NCBI GenBank assembly: GCA_947070915.1
Contig: CAMTDY010000012.1
Span: 1-30,207 of the forward strand
Direction: 5' to 3'
Length of the DNA: 30,207 nt
Origin: an uncultured Roseburia sp.
GTDB lineage: Bacteria; Bacillota; Clostridia; Lachnospirales; Lachnospiraceae
The translations under genes and the position numbers were made by a program. The notes under the pieces are model-generated. The model had not been told where the DNA came from. It saw nothing but the letters and a program-made list of their open reading frames with translations, and ran no database searches. How positions within the stretch are numbered: position 1 is the stretch's first letter; the number at the start of each line of letters is the position of its first letter. Positions 1 to 7,398 of the stretch are shown one piece after another.

Positions 1-43
1 ACGAGCCTTATCGTCGGCAGCGTCAGATGTGTATAAGAGACAG
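1..43 (+). other. Illumina Nextera adapter left in the assembly
   Basis: Bases 11-43 are the Nextera Read 1 transposase adapter: TCGTCGGCAGCGTC followed by the 19-bp mosaic end AGATGTGTATAAGAGACAG. Bases 3-10 (GAGCCTTA) match the Nextera XT i5 index S521 as I remember it, and bases 1-2 (AC) match the end of the P5 oligo. This is a sequencing artefact joined to genomic DNA at base 44. Translated in frame it gives the N-terminal peptide MCIRDR, a known signature of adapter contamination in protein predictions. Confidence 0.98.
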
Positions 44-122
44 ATATAAGAGAAGATTAAATTTGACAACTGGAGCAACAATGTATAAAATGAAAACAAA
101 TATACGATATGGGGGAAAAAAC

Positions 123-1097
123 ATGAAGGAAAGAAGTACGCTTTATCTTGTGGTACCCTGCTACAATGAGGAGGAGGTACTGGATGAGACGGCAAAACAG
201 CTGACCCGGAAGATGGAAGATCTGATCGCCGGGGGGAAGATCAGCGATGACAGCCGGATTGTCTTCGTCAATGATGGTTCGAGAGACCAGACATGGATCA
301 TTATCAAACGTCTGCACGGGGATCACCGGCTGGTGAACGGGCTGAACCTGTCCCGGAACCGGGGGCATCAGAATGCGGTGCTGGCGGGATTGATGTATGC
401 CAAAGAACACGCAGACGTGGCGATCTCCCTGGACGCCGACCTGCAGGATGACGTGAACGCCATCGATGAGATGGTCGATAAATATTATGATGGCAATGAT
501 GTAGTCTACGGAGTGAGAAGCAGCCGTAAAAAGGATACATTTTTTAAAAAGACCACAGCGGAAGGTTTTTATAAGATGATGAAGTGGATGGGAGTGGATA
601 TCGTATTCAACCACGCGGATTACCGGCTGATGAGCCGCCGTGTGCTGGAGCAGCTGGAAGATTATAAAGAAGTCCATCTGTTTTTGAGAGGGATGATCCC
701 ATTGATCGGTTATCCGTCGGACAAGGTGTACTATGAGAGACATGAGCGGTTTGCCGGGGAGAGTAAGTATCCCCTGAAAAAGATGCTGGCATTTGCCTTT
801 GACGGGATCTCATCTTTTAGCGTCAAGCCCATTCGTTTTATCGTGTGGCTTGGATTTATCGTATTTTTTGTCAGTGTTCTTATGCTGATTTATTCCATTA
901 TGCAGTTTGTTCTCGGTGATACGGTGCCGGGATGGAGCAGTCTCATCGTCTCCATCTGGGCGCTGGGAGGGCTGCAGCTTCTCGCCATCGGTGTCGTGGG
1001 CGAATACATCGGGAAGGTGTACATGGAGGCAAAAGGAAGGCCCAAATATGCCATCCAGGATGTACTGGATGATAAACAGAGCCCTTGCCGCCAGTGA
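123..1097 (+). CDS. Family 2 glycosyltransferase, DPM1/GtrB-like, two C-terminal membrane helices
   Basis: The 324-residue protein probably transfers a sugar from a nucleotide sugar to a polyprenyl phosphate carrier at the inner face of the membrane. The GT-A domain shows VVPCYNEEEVL near the start, the acceptor-loop motif NLSRNRGHQNAVLAGL, and the metal-binding LDADLQDD. Two hydrophobic helices follow at about residues 235-260 and 270-300, ending in GEYIGKVYMEAKGRPKY, which is typical of the GtrB/CsbB/YkcC group. ATG 123 is chosen because GGGGGAA lies about 6 bases upstream. The longer reading from base 27 runs through the sequencing adapter, and ATG 81 has no good ribosome site. The promoter is missing because the contig starts 80 bases upstream. 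The gene ends 2 bases from a convergent GT2-GtrA gene, whose GtrA domain could flip the lipid-linked sugar made here; that link is inference. Confidence 0.9.
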   Translation: MKERSTLYLVVPCYNEEEVLDETAKQLTRKMEDLIAGGKISDDSRIVFVNDGSRDQTWIIIKRLHGDHRLVNGLNLSRNRGHQNAVLAGLMYAKEHADVAISLDADLQDDVNAIDEMVDKYYDGNDVVYGVRSSRKKDTFFKKTTAEGFYKMMKWMGVDIVFNHADYRLMSRRVLEQLEDYKEVHLFLRGMIPLIGYPSDKVYYERHERFAGESKYPLKKMLAFAFDGISSFSVKPIRFIVWLGFIVFFVSVLMLIYSIMQFVLGDTVPGWSSLIVSIWALGGLQLLAIGVVGEYIGKVYMEAKGRPKYAIQDVLDDKQSPCRQ

Positions 1098-1099
1098 AT

Positions 1100-2200
1100 T
1101 CAGTTTCGGTTTTTAAAAACCCATTCTCTCTGGATCTGGAAACTGATGGTAAATAAGATCGTATCAATAATGCATTTGCGGATGGTGGATGAGAAGATAA
1201 AGGTCAGTGCCTTGTCCACCAGCAGTGCAGATATGATCAGCTGGCAGATGCACAGCGTGTAATATTTCAATATGATCTTATAATCCTTGGATTCGTTGTG
1301 AAATACCTGGCGTTTGTTGATGGTAAAGTTGTACAGGGAGGATCCCAGCCTGGACAGTACGCTGCGCAATAAAATAAACAGCGAGATCTCCAGACCGAAA
1401 AAGGAGATCTGGACTTTGTCGCCGATCAGCGGGCGGAAGATCAGTCCCAGCACATAATACAGGGCGATATCAATGACAAAGCTGGACAGGGAGCTGAGCA
1501 TAAATTTGAGAAATACTTTATAGATCCGTATGGAATCGATAAAGGGGTTAAAATGTGAGCTTTCATTGTTTTCCAGGTAGATGGTGCGGATGGGGAATTC
1601 CAGGATGGGGATCTGGCACTCCCTGGCGCACAGGAGCATGTTCATTTCGTATTCAAAGCGCTCCCCTTTGGTTTTGGCAAAATATTCCTGCATCAGCGTC
1701 CGGGACATGCCCCGTAGCCCGGTCTGGGTATCAGATACGTTGATACCGCACAAAAGTTTGATAAAATGCCTTGTAAATTTGTTGCCAAAGCGGCTGCGCA
1801 GAGGAATTTCCTTATCGTCAAACTGGCGGCAGCCGAGGATCAGGTGGTCCGGGTGTTCCTGTACCATCCTGGCGCAGGTGAGGATATCCTCGATCACATG
1901 CTGCCCGTCGCAGTCCACTGTCACGGTGCCGTTTATATCCGGCCGGTTGTCCAGAATATGGTTAAATGCAGATTTAAGCGCGATTCCCTTTCCAAAATTG
2001 ATCACGTGCCGCAGGATGCGGCAGTTGTATTCTTCTTTGCAGGTCTTAAAGTATTTTCGATTACTGATCTCACTGCCATCGTCCACCAGAATGATATTTT
2101 CAAAGCCAGCCTCCGTCAGCTCTCTCACGAGAGTGATCATCCGTTCATCCGGATTCAGGGCGGGAATAACAATGGCTATCTCGTGATAAAATGTCCCCAT
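1100..2200 (-). CDS. Family 2 glycosyltransferase fused to a GtrA-like membrane domain
   Basis: The 366-residue protein has two parts. The N-terminal GT-A domain (about residues 1-225) contains IVIPALNPDERM, IILVDDGSE, NFGKGIALKSAFN and the metal-binding TVDCDGQH. The C-terminal part (about 230-366) has four hydrophobic segments with the GtrA pattern FLKFMLSSLSSFVIDIALYY and RLGSSLYNFTINKRQVF. GtrA-family proteins are thought to move polyprenyl-phosphate sugars across the membrane, so one chain may make and flip the donor lipid. ATG 2200 has AGGAG six bases upstream on the minus strand. It is the only minus-strand gene in this part and is tail-to-tail with the GT2 gene ending at 1097, with no room for a terminator between them. 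A CCGGCA-CTT-TGCCGG hairpin lies in its 5' leader (2219-2233). Confidence 0.9.
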   Translation of the reverse strand: MGTFYHEIAIVIPALNPDERMITLVRELTEAGFENIILVDDGSEISNRKYFKTCKEEYNCRILRHVINFGKGIALKSAFNHILDNRPDINGTVTVDCDGQHVIEDILTCARMVQEHPDHLILGCRQFDDKEIPLRSRFGNKFTRHFIKLLCGINVSDTQTGLRGMSRTLMQEYFAKTKGERFEYEMNMLLCARECQIPILEFPIRTIYLENNESSHFNPFIDSIRIYKVFLKFMLSSLSSFVIDIALYYVLGLIFRPLIGDKVQISFFGLEISLFILLRSVLSRLGSSLYNFTINKRQVFHNESKDYKIILKYYTLCICQLIISALLVDKALTFIFSSTIRKCIIDTILFTISFQIQREWVFKNRN

Positions 2201-2447
2201 GATCTTCTCCTATTTATTCCGGCACTTTGCCGGAGGGTGGAAAAAAATTCCGCAAGTACTGAATTTTGTGTTATGATATTGCTACAGGCAACCCGCAGCA
2301 TTCGTTGGGGGCAGTGTGCTTTTTGCTCCCAGCCTCCATATAGTTTTAAGTATAAACCTTTCGGTTCGGAAGGGCAAGAGATTTTTACGGGGAAGGGCCT
2401 GTATCAGGTATGGGTTACTTTATAATTGGGTTGAAAAGAGGGATCGT
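2201..2447. other. Divergent intergenic region with structured leaders
   Basis: This 247-base gap separates the minus-strand GT2-GtrA gene from the plus-strand glycan operon. It holds a perfect hairpin CCGGCA-CTT-TGCCGG (2219-2233), a plus-strand promoter candidate, and two more hairpins in the plus-strand leader. One is GGGGGCA paired with TGCTCCC at about 2308-2330 (6 of 7 pairs). The other is the compact CCTTTCG-GTT-CGGAAGG at about 2357-2373. No credible small gene was seen; the open frame starting at 2316 is treated as leader because the ribosome site favours TTG 2448. Confidence 0.5.
2249..2277 (+). promoter_or_regulatory. Probable extended -10 promoter of the glycan operon
   Basis: TGTTATGAT at 2269-2277 is an extended -10 (TGn followed by TATGAT). 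No good -35 lies at the right distance, which is tolerated by extended -10 promoters. It would give a leader of roughly 165 bases before the TTG start at 2448. Confidence 0.45.
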
Positions 2448-3494
2448 TTGAAAGTTTCAGTCGGCATCGTTGCCTATAATGAGGAAAAAAATCTTCCGAA
2501 GATTCTGGAGGATGTGGGGAAACAGACATTTCCCCATGATCAGATGGAAGTCGTGCTGGTGGACAGCCGGTCAGAGGACGGCACCAGGGGCTTGATGCAG
2601 AAATTTGCGGAGGAGCATAAGGAAGAGTTTTTCAGCATCCAGGTGGTGGATAATCCGGAACGGCGCCAGAGCTGTGGCTGGAATCATGCCATCCGGTCAT
2701 TTACAACGGAGGTTTTGATCCGGGTGGACGCCCACAGCAGCATTCCGCCGGAATTTGTGGCGGAGAATGCAGCTGCGCTGGAAGAGGGCGAGATGGTGAC
2801 GGGCGGAGTACGGCCCAATATCGTAGAAGAGGATTCCCCCTGGCAGCAGGTGCTTCTCACCGCCGAGAGCTCCATGTTCGGCAGCAGTGCTGCGGGATTC
2901 CGCCGGGAGGGAAAAAAAGCATATGTGAAATCCTTTTTTCACGGAGCCTACCGCCGGGAAGTGTTTGAAAAGGCGGGGATGTTCCGGGAGGATCTGGGGC
3001 GGACGGAGGACAATGAATTCCACTACCGCCTGCGCCAGAAGGGGTTCCGGCTCTGTATGGTGCCGGGGATCATTTCCTACCAGATGATCCGGCCGGATCT
3101 GGGGAAAATGTGCCGCCAGAAATTTGCCAACGGTTACTGGATCGGGTTGACAGTGGGCGTCTGCCCCGGCTGCCTGTCCCTGTATCACTTTGTGCCCTTT
3201 GCTTTTTTGTGCGGGATCCTGCTTACTACCCTTCTGGCAGTTCTGTCCCATCCCCAGCTGGCGGTGCTGATGTGGTCATTGTACTGGCTGCTGGCGGCGG
3301 GGATGGCGGTTCTGGCTGTCAGGGGGCAGAAAAAATATCTGGGGCACCTTTTGCTGCCGTTGCTGTTTTTTTTACTGCATGTGAGCTACGGGGCGGGGAC
3401 GCTGGCGGGACTGGCAAAGATGCCCTTCTGGCGTAGAAAACATACAGGCACAGCCGGTAGCCTGGCTTGTGGAGACCAACCGGAAAAGGAATGA
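2448..3494 (+). CDS. ExoA-like family 2 glycosyltransferase
   Basis: The 348-residue membrane-associated glycosyltransferase resembles the succinoglycan ExoA group. It has VGIVAYNEEKNLPKIL at the start, VVLVDSRSEDGT, NHAIRSFTTEVLIRVDAHS where the metal-binding DxD-like motif sits, and GRTEDNEFHYRLRQKGFRL as the acceptor/catalytic ED motif. Three hydrophobic segments follow in the last 100 residues. TTG 2448 is chosen because AGAGGG lies about 5 bases upstream and the family normally starts right at this point. The longer frame beginning at 2316 would add 44 residues with no family resemblance. It is the first gene of an operon that continues into LicD genes after only 8 bases. Confidence 0.85.
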   Translation: MKVSVGIVAYNEEKNLPKILEDVGKQTFPHDQMEVVLVDSRSEDGTRGLMQKFAEEHKEEFFSIQVVDNPERRQSCGWNHAIRSFTTEVLIRVDAHSSIPPEFVAENAAALEEGEMVTGGVRPNIVEEDSPWQQVLLTAESSMFGSSAAGFRREGKKAYVKSFFHGAYRREVFEKAGMFREDLGRTEDNEFHYRLRQKGFRLCMVPGIISYQMIRPDLGKMCRQKFANGYWIGLTVGVCPGCLSLYHFVPFAFLCGILLTTLLAVLSHPQLAVLMWSLYWLLAAGMAVLAVRGQKKYLGHLLLPLLFFLLHVSYGAGTLAGLAKMPFWRRKHTGTAGSLACGDQPEKE

Positions 3495-3502
3495 GGGAGC
3501 CG

Positions 3503-4366
3503 ATGGAACAGAGAGAATATACGGAAAAAGAATTAGAGGGACTGCACCGGGTGAGCCTGGAGATGGCGGAGGTGTTTGTGGCGTTTTGTCAGGAACGGGG
3601 ACTGGTCTGCTATTTCTGCGGCGGAGGCTGCATCGGTGCGCTGCGGCATAAAGGCTTTATCCCCTGGGATGACGATCTGGATTTTTTTATGCCGAGAGAG
3701 GACTATGAAGTATTTGTGAGCCAGTGGCGGTCTTATGAAAAGGGAAAACGCTATCTTCTGTCGGACACCACAGAGGATTATGTGGACCGCAACAATTTTG
3801 CCACTCTCAGGGACCGTATGACCACCCAGGTGAAGCCCTATCAGAAGGATCTTGACATCCCCCACGGAGTGGCGTTGGATGTGATCCCCCTGGACGGGTA
3901 TCCGGAAGGAAAATGGCAGAGAAAGTTTCAGTGTATGTGGGCGCTGGTCTACTCACTGTTCCGGGCCCAGACTGTGCCAGAAAAGCATGGAGGGCTGCTG
4001 GCGGCGGGAAGCCGTCTGCTTCTCGGGATCTTCCGGGGAAAGAAGATCCGTTACCGGATCTGGAAACTGGCAAAGAAAAAGATGACCCGCTATCCGATCC
4101 GGGAATGCCGCTATATCACTGAGCTCTGTTCGGGACCTTATTATATGAAAAAGAAATACCGGAAGGAATGGTTTGAAAAGGCGGTTTTCATGGATTTTGA
4201 GGGACGGAAGATGCCCATTCCCATCGGTTATGACGGATATCTCAGGGAAGCCTTTGGCGATTATATGGAGCTGCCTCCGAAAGAAAAACAGAAGGCGCAT
4301 CATGACTGTGTCCTGCTGGATCTGGACAAACCCTGTGTTCCAGTGGAAAAAGGAAAAGAATTGTGA
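3503..4366 (+). CDS. LicD-family phosphotransferase, copy 1
   Basis: The 287-residue protein belongs to the LicD family, which adds phosphocholine or related phospho-groups to cell-surface glycans (LicD of Haemophilus and pneumococcus; related to fukutin). The signature CGGGCIGALRHKGFIPWDDD followed by LDFFMPREDYE, with its acidic cluster, is intact. No signal peptide or membrane span is visible, so it should act on the cytoplasmic side. Start choice: ATG 3503 matches the second copy best by alignment; ATG 3491 is an alternative adding four residues. The next gene is a clear paralogue, 9 bases downstream. The donor and acceptor cannot be told from sequence, and no licA/licC choline genes are in this window. 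Confidence 0.9.
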   Translation: MEQREYTEKELEGLHRVSLEMAEVFVAFCQERGLVCYFCGGGCIGALRHKGFIPWDDDLDFFMPREDYEVFVSQWRSYEKGKRYLLSDTTEDYVDRNNFATLRDRMTTQVKPYQKDLDIPHGVALDVIPLDGYPEGKWQRKFQCMWALVYSLFRAQTVPEKHGGLLAAGSRLLLGIFRGKKIRYRIWKLAKKKMTRYPIRECRYITELCSGPYYMKKKYRKEWFEKAVFMDFEGRKMPIPIGYDGYLREAFGDYMELPPKEKQKAHHDCVLLDLDKPCVPVEKGKEL

Positions 4367-4375
4367 GGACAGATT

Positions 4376-5260
4376 ATGCTGAGTGAAAAAGAGCTGGCGG
4401 AATTAAAAGAGTTACAGCAGAAATGCCTGGAGATCACACTGGTGTTCCAGGAATTTTGTGAGAGACATCATCTGCTGTTTTACCTGTGTGGCGGCGGCTG
4501 TATCGGGGCGCTGCGCCATGGAGGGTTTATTCCCTGGGACGATGACATTGATGTATTTATGCCCAGGGAGGATTATGAAAAAATGTGCCGCCTGTGGAAG
4601 CAGGAGATGGACGAGAGCAGATACCGGCTGAGCCGGACCAGTGAAAGGGAATTTTTACGTTCCCAGCTCACTGCTATCACCGATGAGGAGACCACTTTTG
4701 TAAAGGAGCGGCAGATGGATCTGGACATGGCTCACGGCGTCCGGCTGGAGATTCTGCCTCTGGATGGCTGCCCCTCTTCCCGCTGGAGGCGCAAATGCCA
4801 GCTTTTATGGGGACTTGCCTATCAGATCTACATCAACCAGGAGGCGCCCACCAGCAAGGGAAAGCTGTTGTATGCCATCGGAAAATGTATGCTGGCTCTG
4901 GCTCCGGGATGGAAGAACCGCTGGCGGATGGCGCAAATCTGTGAACGTCATATGTCCCGGTATCCCATCCGTGACTGCGATCATGTGACAGAACTCTGTG
5001 TGCGTTACAATTATATGGTCAATGAATATCCCAGGGAGATCTTTGAATCTGCTGTGTACAAAGACTTTGAAGGGTATAAGCTGCCCATTCCTGTCGGTTA
5101 TGATACGTATCTGAAAATGGCATTCGGCGATTATATGGAGCTGCCGCCGGAGGAGAAGCGGGTTCCCTCCCACGACGGCGTGTGTGTGGATGTTCATAAC
5201 AGCTACAAAATGTACCGGGGAAAAAGTTATCCGGTGAGACGGATGCCGGAAAAACCGTGA
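4376..5260 (+). CDS. LicD-family phosphotransferase, copy 2
   Basis: The 294-residue LicD paralogue aligns end to end with the preceding gene. The shared core is CGGGCIGALRHGGFIPWDDD and IDVFMPREDYE, with further matches in DLDMAHGV, the MSRYPIRDCDHVTELC region, and PIPVGYDTYLKMAFGDYMELPP near the C-terminus. GAGGA overlaps the stop of the first copy and sits 6 bases before ATG 4376, so translation is probably coupled. The tandem pair suggests duplication followed by divergence towards two different acceptor sugars or two phospho-groups; this is inference. Confidence 0.9.
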   Translation: MLSEKELAELKELQQKCLEITLVFQEFCERHHLLFYLCGGGCIGALRHGGFIPWDDDIDVFMPREDYEKMCRLWKQEMDESRYRLSRTSEREFLRSQLTAITDEETTFVKERQMDLDMAHGVRLEILPLDGCPSSRWRRKCQLLWGLAYQIYINQEAPTSKGKLLYAIGKCMLALAPGWKNRWRMAQICERHMSRYPIRDCDHVTELCVRYNYMVNEYPREIFESAVYKDFEGYKLPIPVGYDTYLKMAFGDYMELPPEEKRVPSHDGVCVDVHNSYKMYRGKSYPVRRMPEKP

Positions 5261-5293
5261 GGGAATTGAAAACCATGGAGGAATGTGGAGAAA

Positions 5294-6286
5294 ATGAAGA
5301 AAGGGCTGTTATCCATTATTATTCCGGTCTATAATTCCAGGGACCGGCTGGCAGAATGCTTTGAGAGTATTGTGAACCAGAATTTTGAGAGGATGGAAGT
5401 CATCGTGGTGGATGACTGTTCCAGTGATGGAAGTCTGGAATTATGCCGGGAGTACGAGAAGAACTACGCTTATTTCCATGTGTTCACAAAGGAAAATGAG
5501 GGCGTATCAGCGGCGAGAAATTACGGTCTTGCCAGAGCGCAGGGGGAGTACATCCAGTTTGCAGACAGTGACGATATGCTGTATCCGGATGCCTGCCGCC
5601 GTCTGGTGGGACGTATGGAACGGGAGGAGAGTGATCTTGTCATCTGCGGCTACTATAATGAGAGGGAGCAGGAGAAGGTTCTCCCACCGGACTTTCTGCT
5701 GGAGGACCGGGAGGGCCTTCGGGAGCAGTTTCCCTCACTTTTTACCCGCTTTCTGATCCATGTACCCTGGAACAAGCTGTACCACAGGAGGGTACTGGAG
5801 CAGGCAGAGGCGGCATTTCCCCTGGATCTCAATAAAGGGGAGGATCTGCTCTTTAACCTGAAGGTGCTGGAGCAGACGGAGAAAATAAGCCTGCTTCCGG
5901 AGGCGCTGTATTTTTACCACAACGTGAATGATCAGTCTCTCTCTTTCAGATTCCGGGAGGATTCCATGGAGATCGAAGAGCGGCTGTTCCAGAGTGTGGC
6001 AGCTTTCTGGGATCGTTGTGGAGGAAAGCCGGATCCCGGATTTTTATCTCATTTTTATCTCACAGCGGTGAAAAATAAATTATATGCCCTGGTGGGAAGA
6101 TCCGGATTTGACGCCGGAACCTGCCGGAAATACATGAAAAGATGGGGAGAGATGAAAAGTGTGGAAAGGCTTTATGAACGGAGGCAGAGTTTCGGGATAA
6201 AGGACAGGATCCTGCTGCATCTTATGCGAAGACAGAGAACCAGGGTTTTGTACCTGTATTATAAATGGATGGGAGGCAGATCATGA
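5294..6286 (+). CDS. Family 2 glycosyltransferase (EpsJ/CapI type)
   Basis: The 330-residue protein is a soluble or peripheral GT2 enzyme that would extend the repeat unit. It contains SIIIPVYNSRDRLAECFESI, EVIVVDDCSSDGS, ENEGVSAARNYGLARAQGEY and the metal-binding FADSDDMLYPDA, all standard for the clan. The C-terminal 120 residues are helical and lack obvious membrane spans. The start is uncertain between GTG 5285 and ATG 5294. ATG 5294 is preferred because GGAGG at 5277-5281 is only 3 bases from GTG 5285 but 12 from ATG 5294. Its TGA stop overlaps the next gene's ATG (ATGA at 6283-6286). Confidence 0.9.
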   Translation: MKKGLLSIIIPVYNSRDRLAECFESIVNQNFERMEVIVVDDCSSDGSLELCREYEKNYAYFHVFTKENEGVSAARNYGLARAQGEYIQFADSDDMLYPDACRRLVGRMEREESDLVICGYYNEREQEKVLPPDFLLEDREGLREQFPSLFTRFLIHVPWNKLYHRRVLEQAEAAFPLDLNKGEDLLFNLKVLEQTEKISLLPEALYFYHNVNDQSLSFRFREDSMEIEERLFQSVAAFWDRCGGKPDPGFLSHFYLTAVKNKLYALVGRSGFDAGTCRKYMKRWGEMKSVERLYERRQSFGIKDRILLHLMRRQRTRVLYLYYKWMGGRS

Positions 6287-7398
6287 AGAGAAAAATAGGC
6301 TTTGTAGATTTTGATATGAGCATACGGGGCGGGGGACAGCAGGTGCTCTGCAATATTGTGAATGCATTGACCGATGAAGATCCCCGACAGGAAAAATACG
6401 AGATCCATGTCATAAGCCTGATCCACGAAAAGGAGAAATGTGCTTATGGACTCCGGGAGGGGATCCATTATTATAATATACTCCCTTACAAAGCGAGGAT
6501 CCGGGAAGTGATGTCCAAAGCGGGAAAAGATTTCCGTAGATATTGTGTGGAACAGGGCATCGGACTGTTGTTCTATGTGGGGGTCTATGCGGGATTCTGT
6601 GCCGGGTTTCCGGGAAGAAGGCTGGATATACCAAAGGTGTTCTGTGACCACGGGGCTCTTATGAGCCAGTGGGATGACAAAGTGGTGCGTTTTATGCGCC
6701 GTATGGGTTCCCGGTACTCAGACCGTACTGTCGTTCTCACCAGACAGAGTGAGAGCGCCTATTATGAAAAGTTTCGTTATAAGCCGGGGCGGGTGGTCAC
6801 CATCTACAACTGGATCGATGATGTGATCCTGGAGGACGCCGGAGATTATGATGCGGACAGCCGGAAGATACTGACAGCGGGGCGTTTTTCCAGGGAAAAG
6901 GGAATGGATCTTCTGGTGGATACAGCGGTGTCACTGAAAAAGAAGACAAAAGATTTTGTGTGGGAAGTTTACGGAGAAGGAGAGCTGTGGGAGGAGATCC
7001 GGCAGCGGATCAAGAAAGAGGGACTGGAAGGAAATGTAAAACTCATGGGGCTTACCAGTGAAATGGGACGCTGTTACCGGGGGCACAGCATGTATGTACT
7101 CACCTCCTACCGGGAGGGGCTTCCTCTGGTTTTGTTAGAGGCGAAAGCCAATCATCTGCCGCTGGTAAGTTTTGATATCGTGTCGGGGCCGGGGGAGATC
7201 ATAGAAGATGGAACCGATGGCGTGCTGATACCGCCTTATGACACGGAGGAGATGGCATGCCAGATCCATGAGCTTCTGGGCAGCCAGGAAAAGCGGGTCC
7301 GGATGTCAGAGTGTTCCGGCAGGAATCTTGAGGAATTTGGAAAAGAAAAAATCCTCAGCCAGTGGCGGGCACTGATCGAGGATATGGTATCAGGATGA
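6283..7398 (+). CDS. Family 4 glycosyltransferase
   Basis: The 371-residue GT-B fold enzyme has an N-terminal glycine-rich acceptor loop (MSIRGGGQQVLCNIVNAL), a middle ILTAGRFSREKGMDLLV motif that opens the donor domain, and the C-terminal EGLPLVLLEAKA (E-x7-E type) that binds the nucleotide sugar. ATG 6283 overlaps the previous stop by four bases and has GGGAGG 6 bases upstream, so it is favoured over ATG 6265. It is the last gene of the 2448-7398 operon and runs 9 bases into the 3' end of the convergent polymerase-like gene, with no terminator in between. Confidence 0.9.
   Translation: MKRKIGFVDFDMSIRGGGQQVLCNIVNALTDEDPRQEKYEIHVISLIHEKEKCAYGLREGIHYYNILPYKARIREVMSKAGKDFRRYCVEQGIGLLFYVGVYAGFCAGFPGRRLDIPKVFCDHGALMSQWDDKVVRFMRRMGSRYSDRTVVLTRQSESAYYEKFRYKPGRVVTIYNWIDDVILEDAGDYDADSRKILTAGRFSREKGMDLLVDTAVSLKKKTKDFVWEVYGEGELWEEIRQRIKKEGLEGNVKLMGLTSEMGRCYRGHSMYVLTSYREGLPLVLLEAKANHLPLVSFDIVSGPGEIIEDGTDGVLIPPYDTEEMACQIHELLGSQEKRVRMSECSGRNLEEFGKEKILSQWRALIEDMVSG

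Noticed and set aside
27..122. N-terminal extension of the first glycosyltransferase (MCIRDRYKRR...)
   Set aside because: It is translated from the sequencing adapter and a leader; the family start and ribosome site point to ATG 123.
57..743. Minus-strand 228-codon frame
   Set aside because: Antisense to a well-supported glycosyltransferase with no motif of its own.
2316..2447. Longer N-terminus of the ExoA-like glycosyltransferase
   Set aside because: The residues do not fit the family and overlap leader hairpins; TTG 2448 has a good ribosome site.
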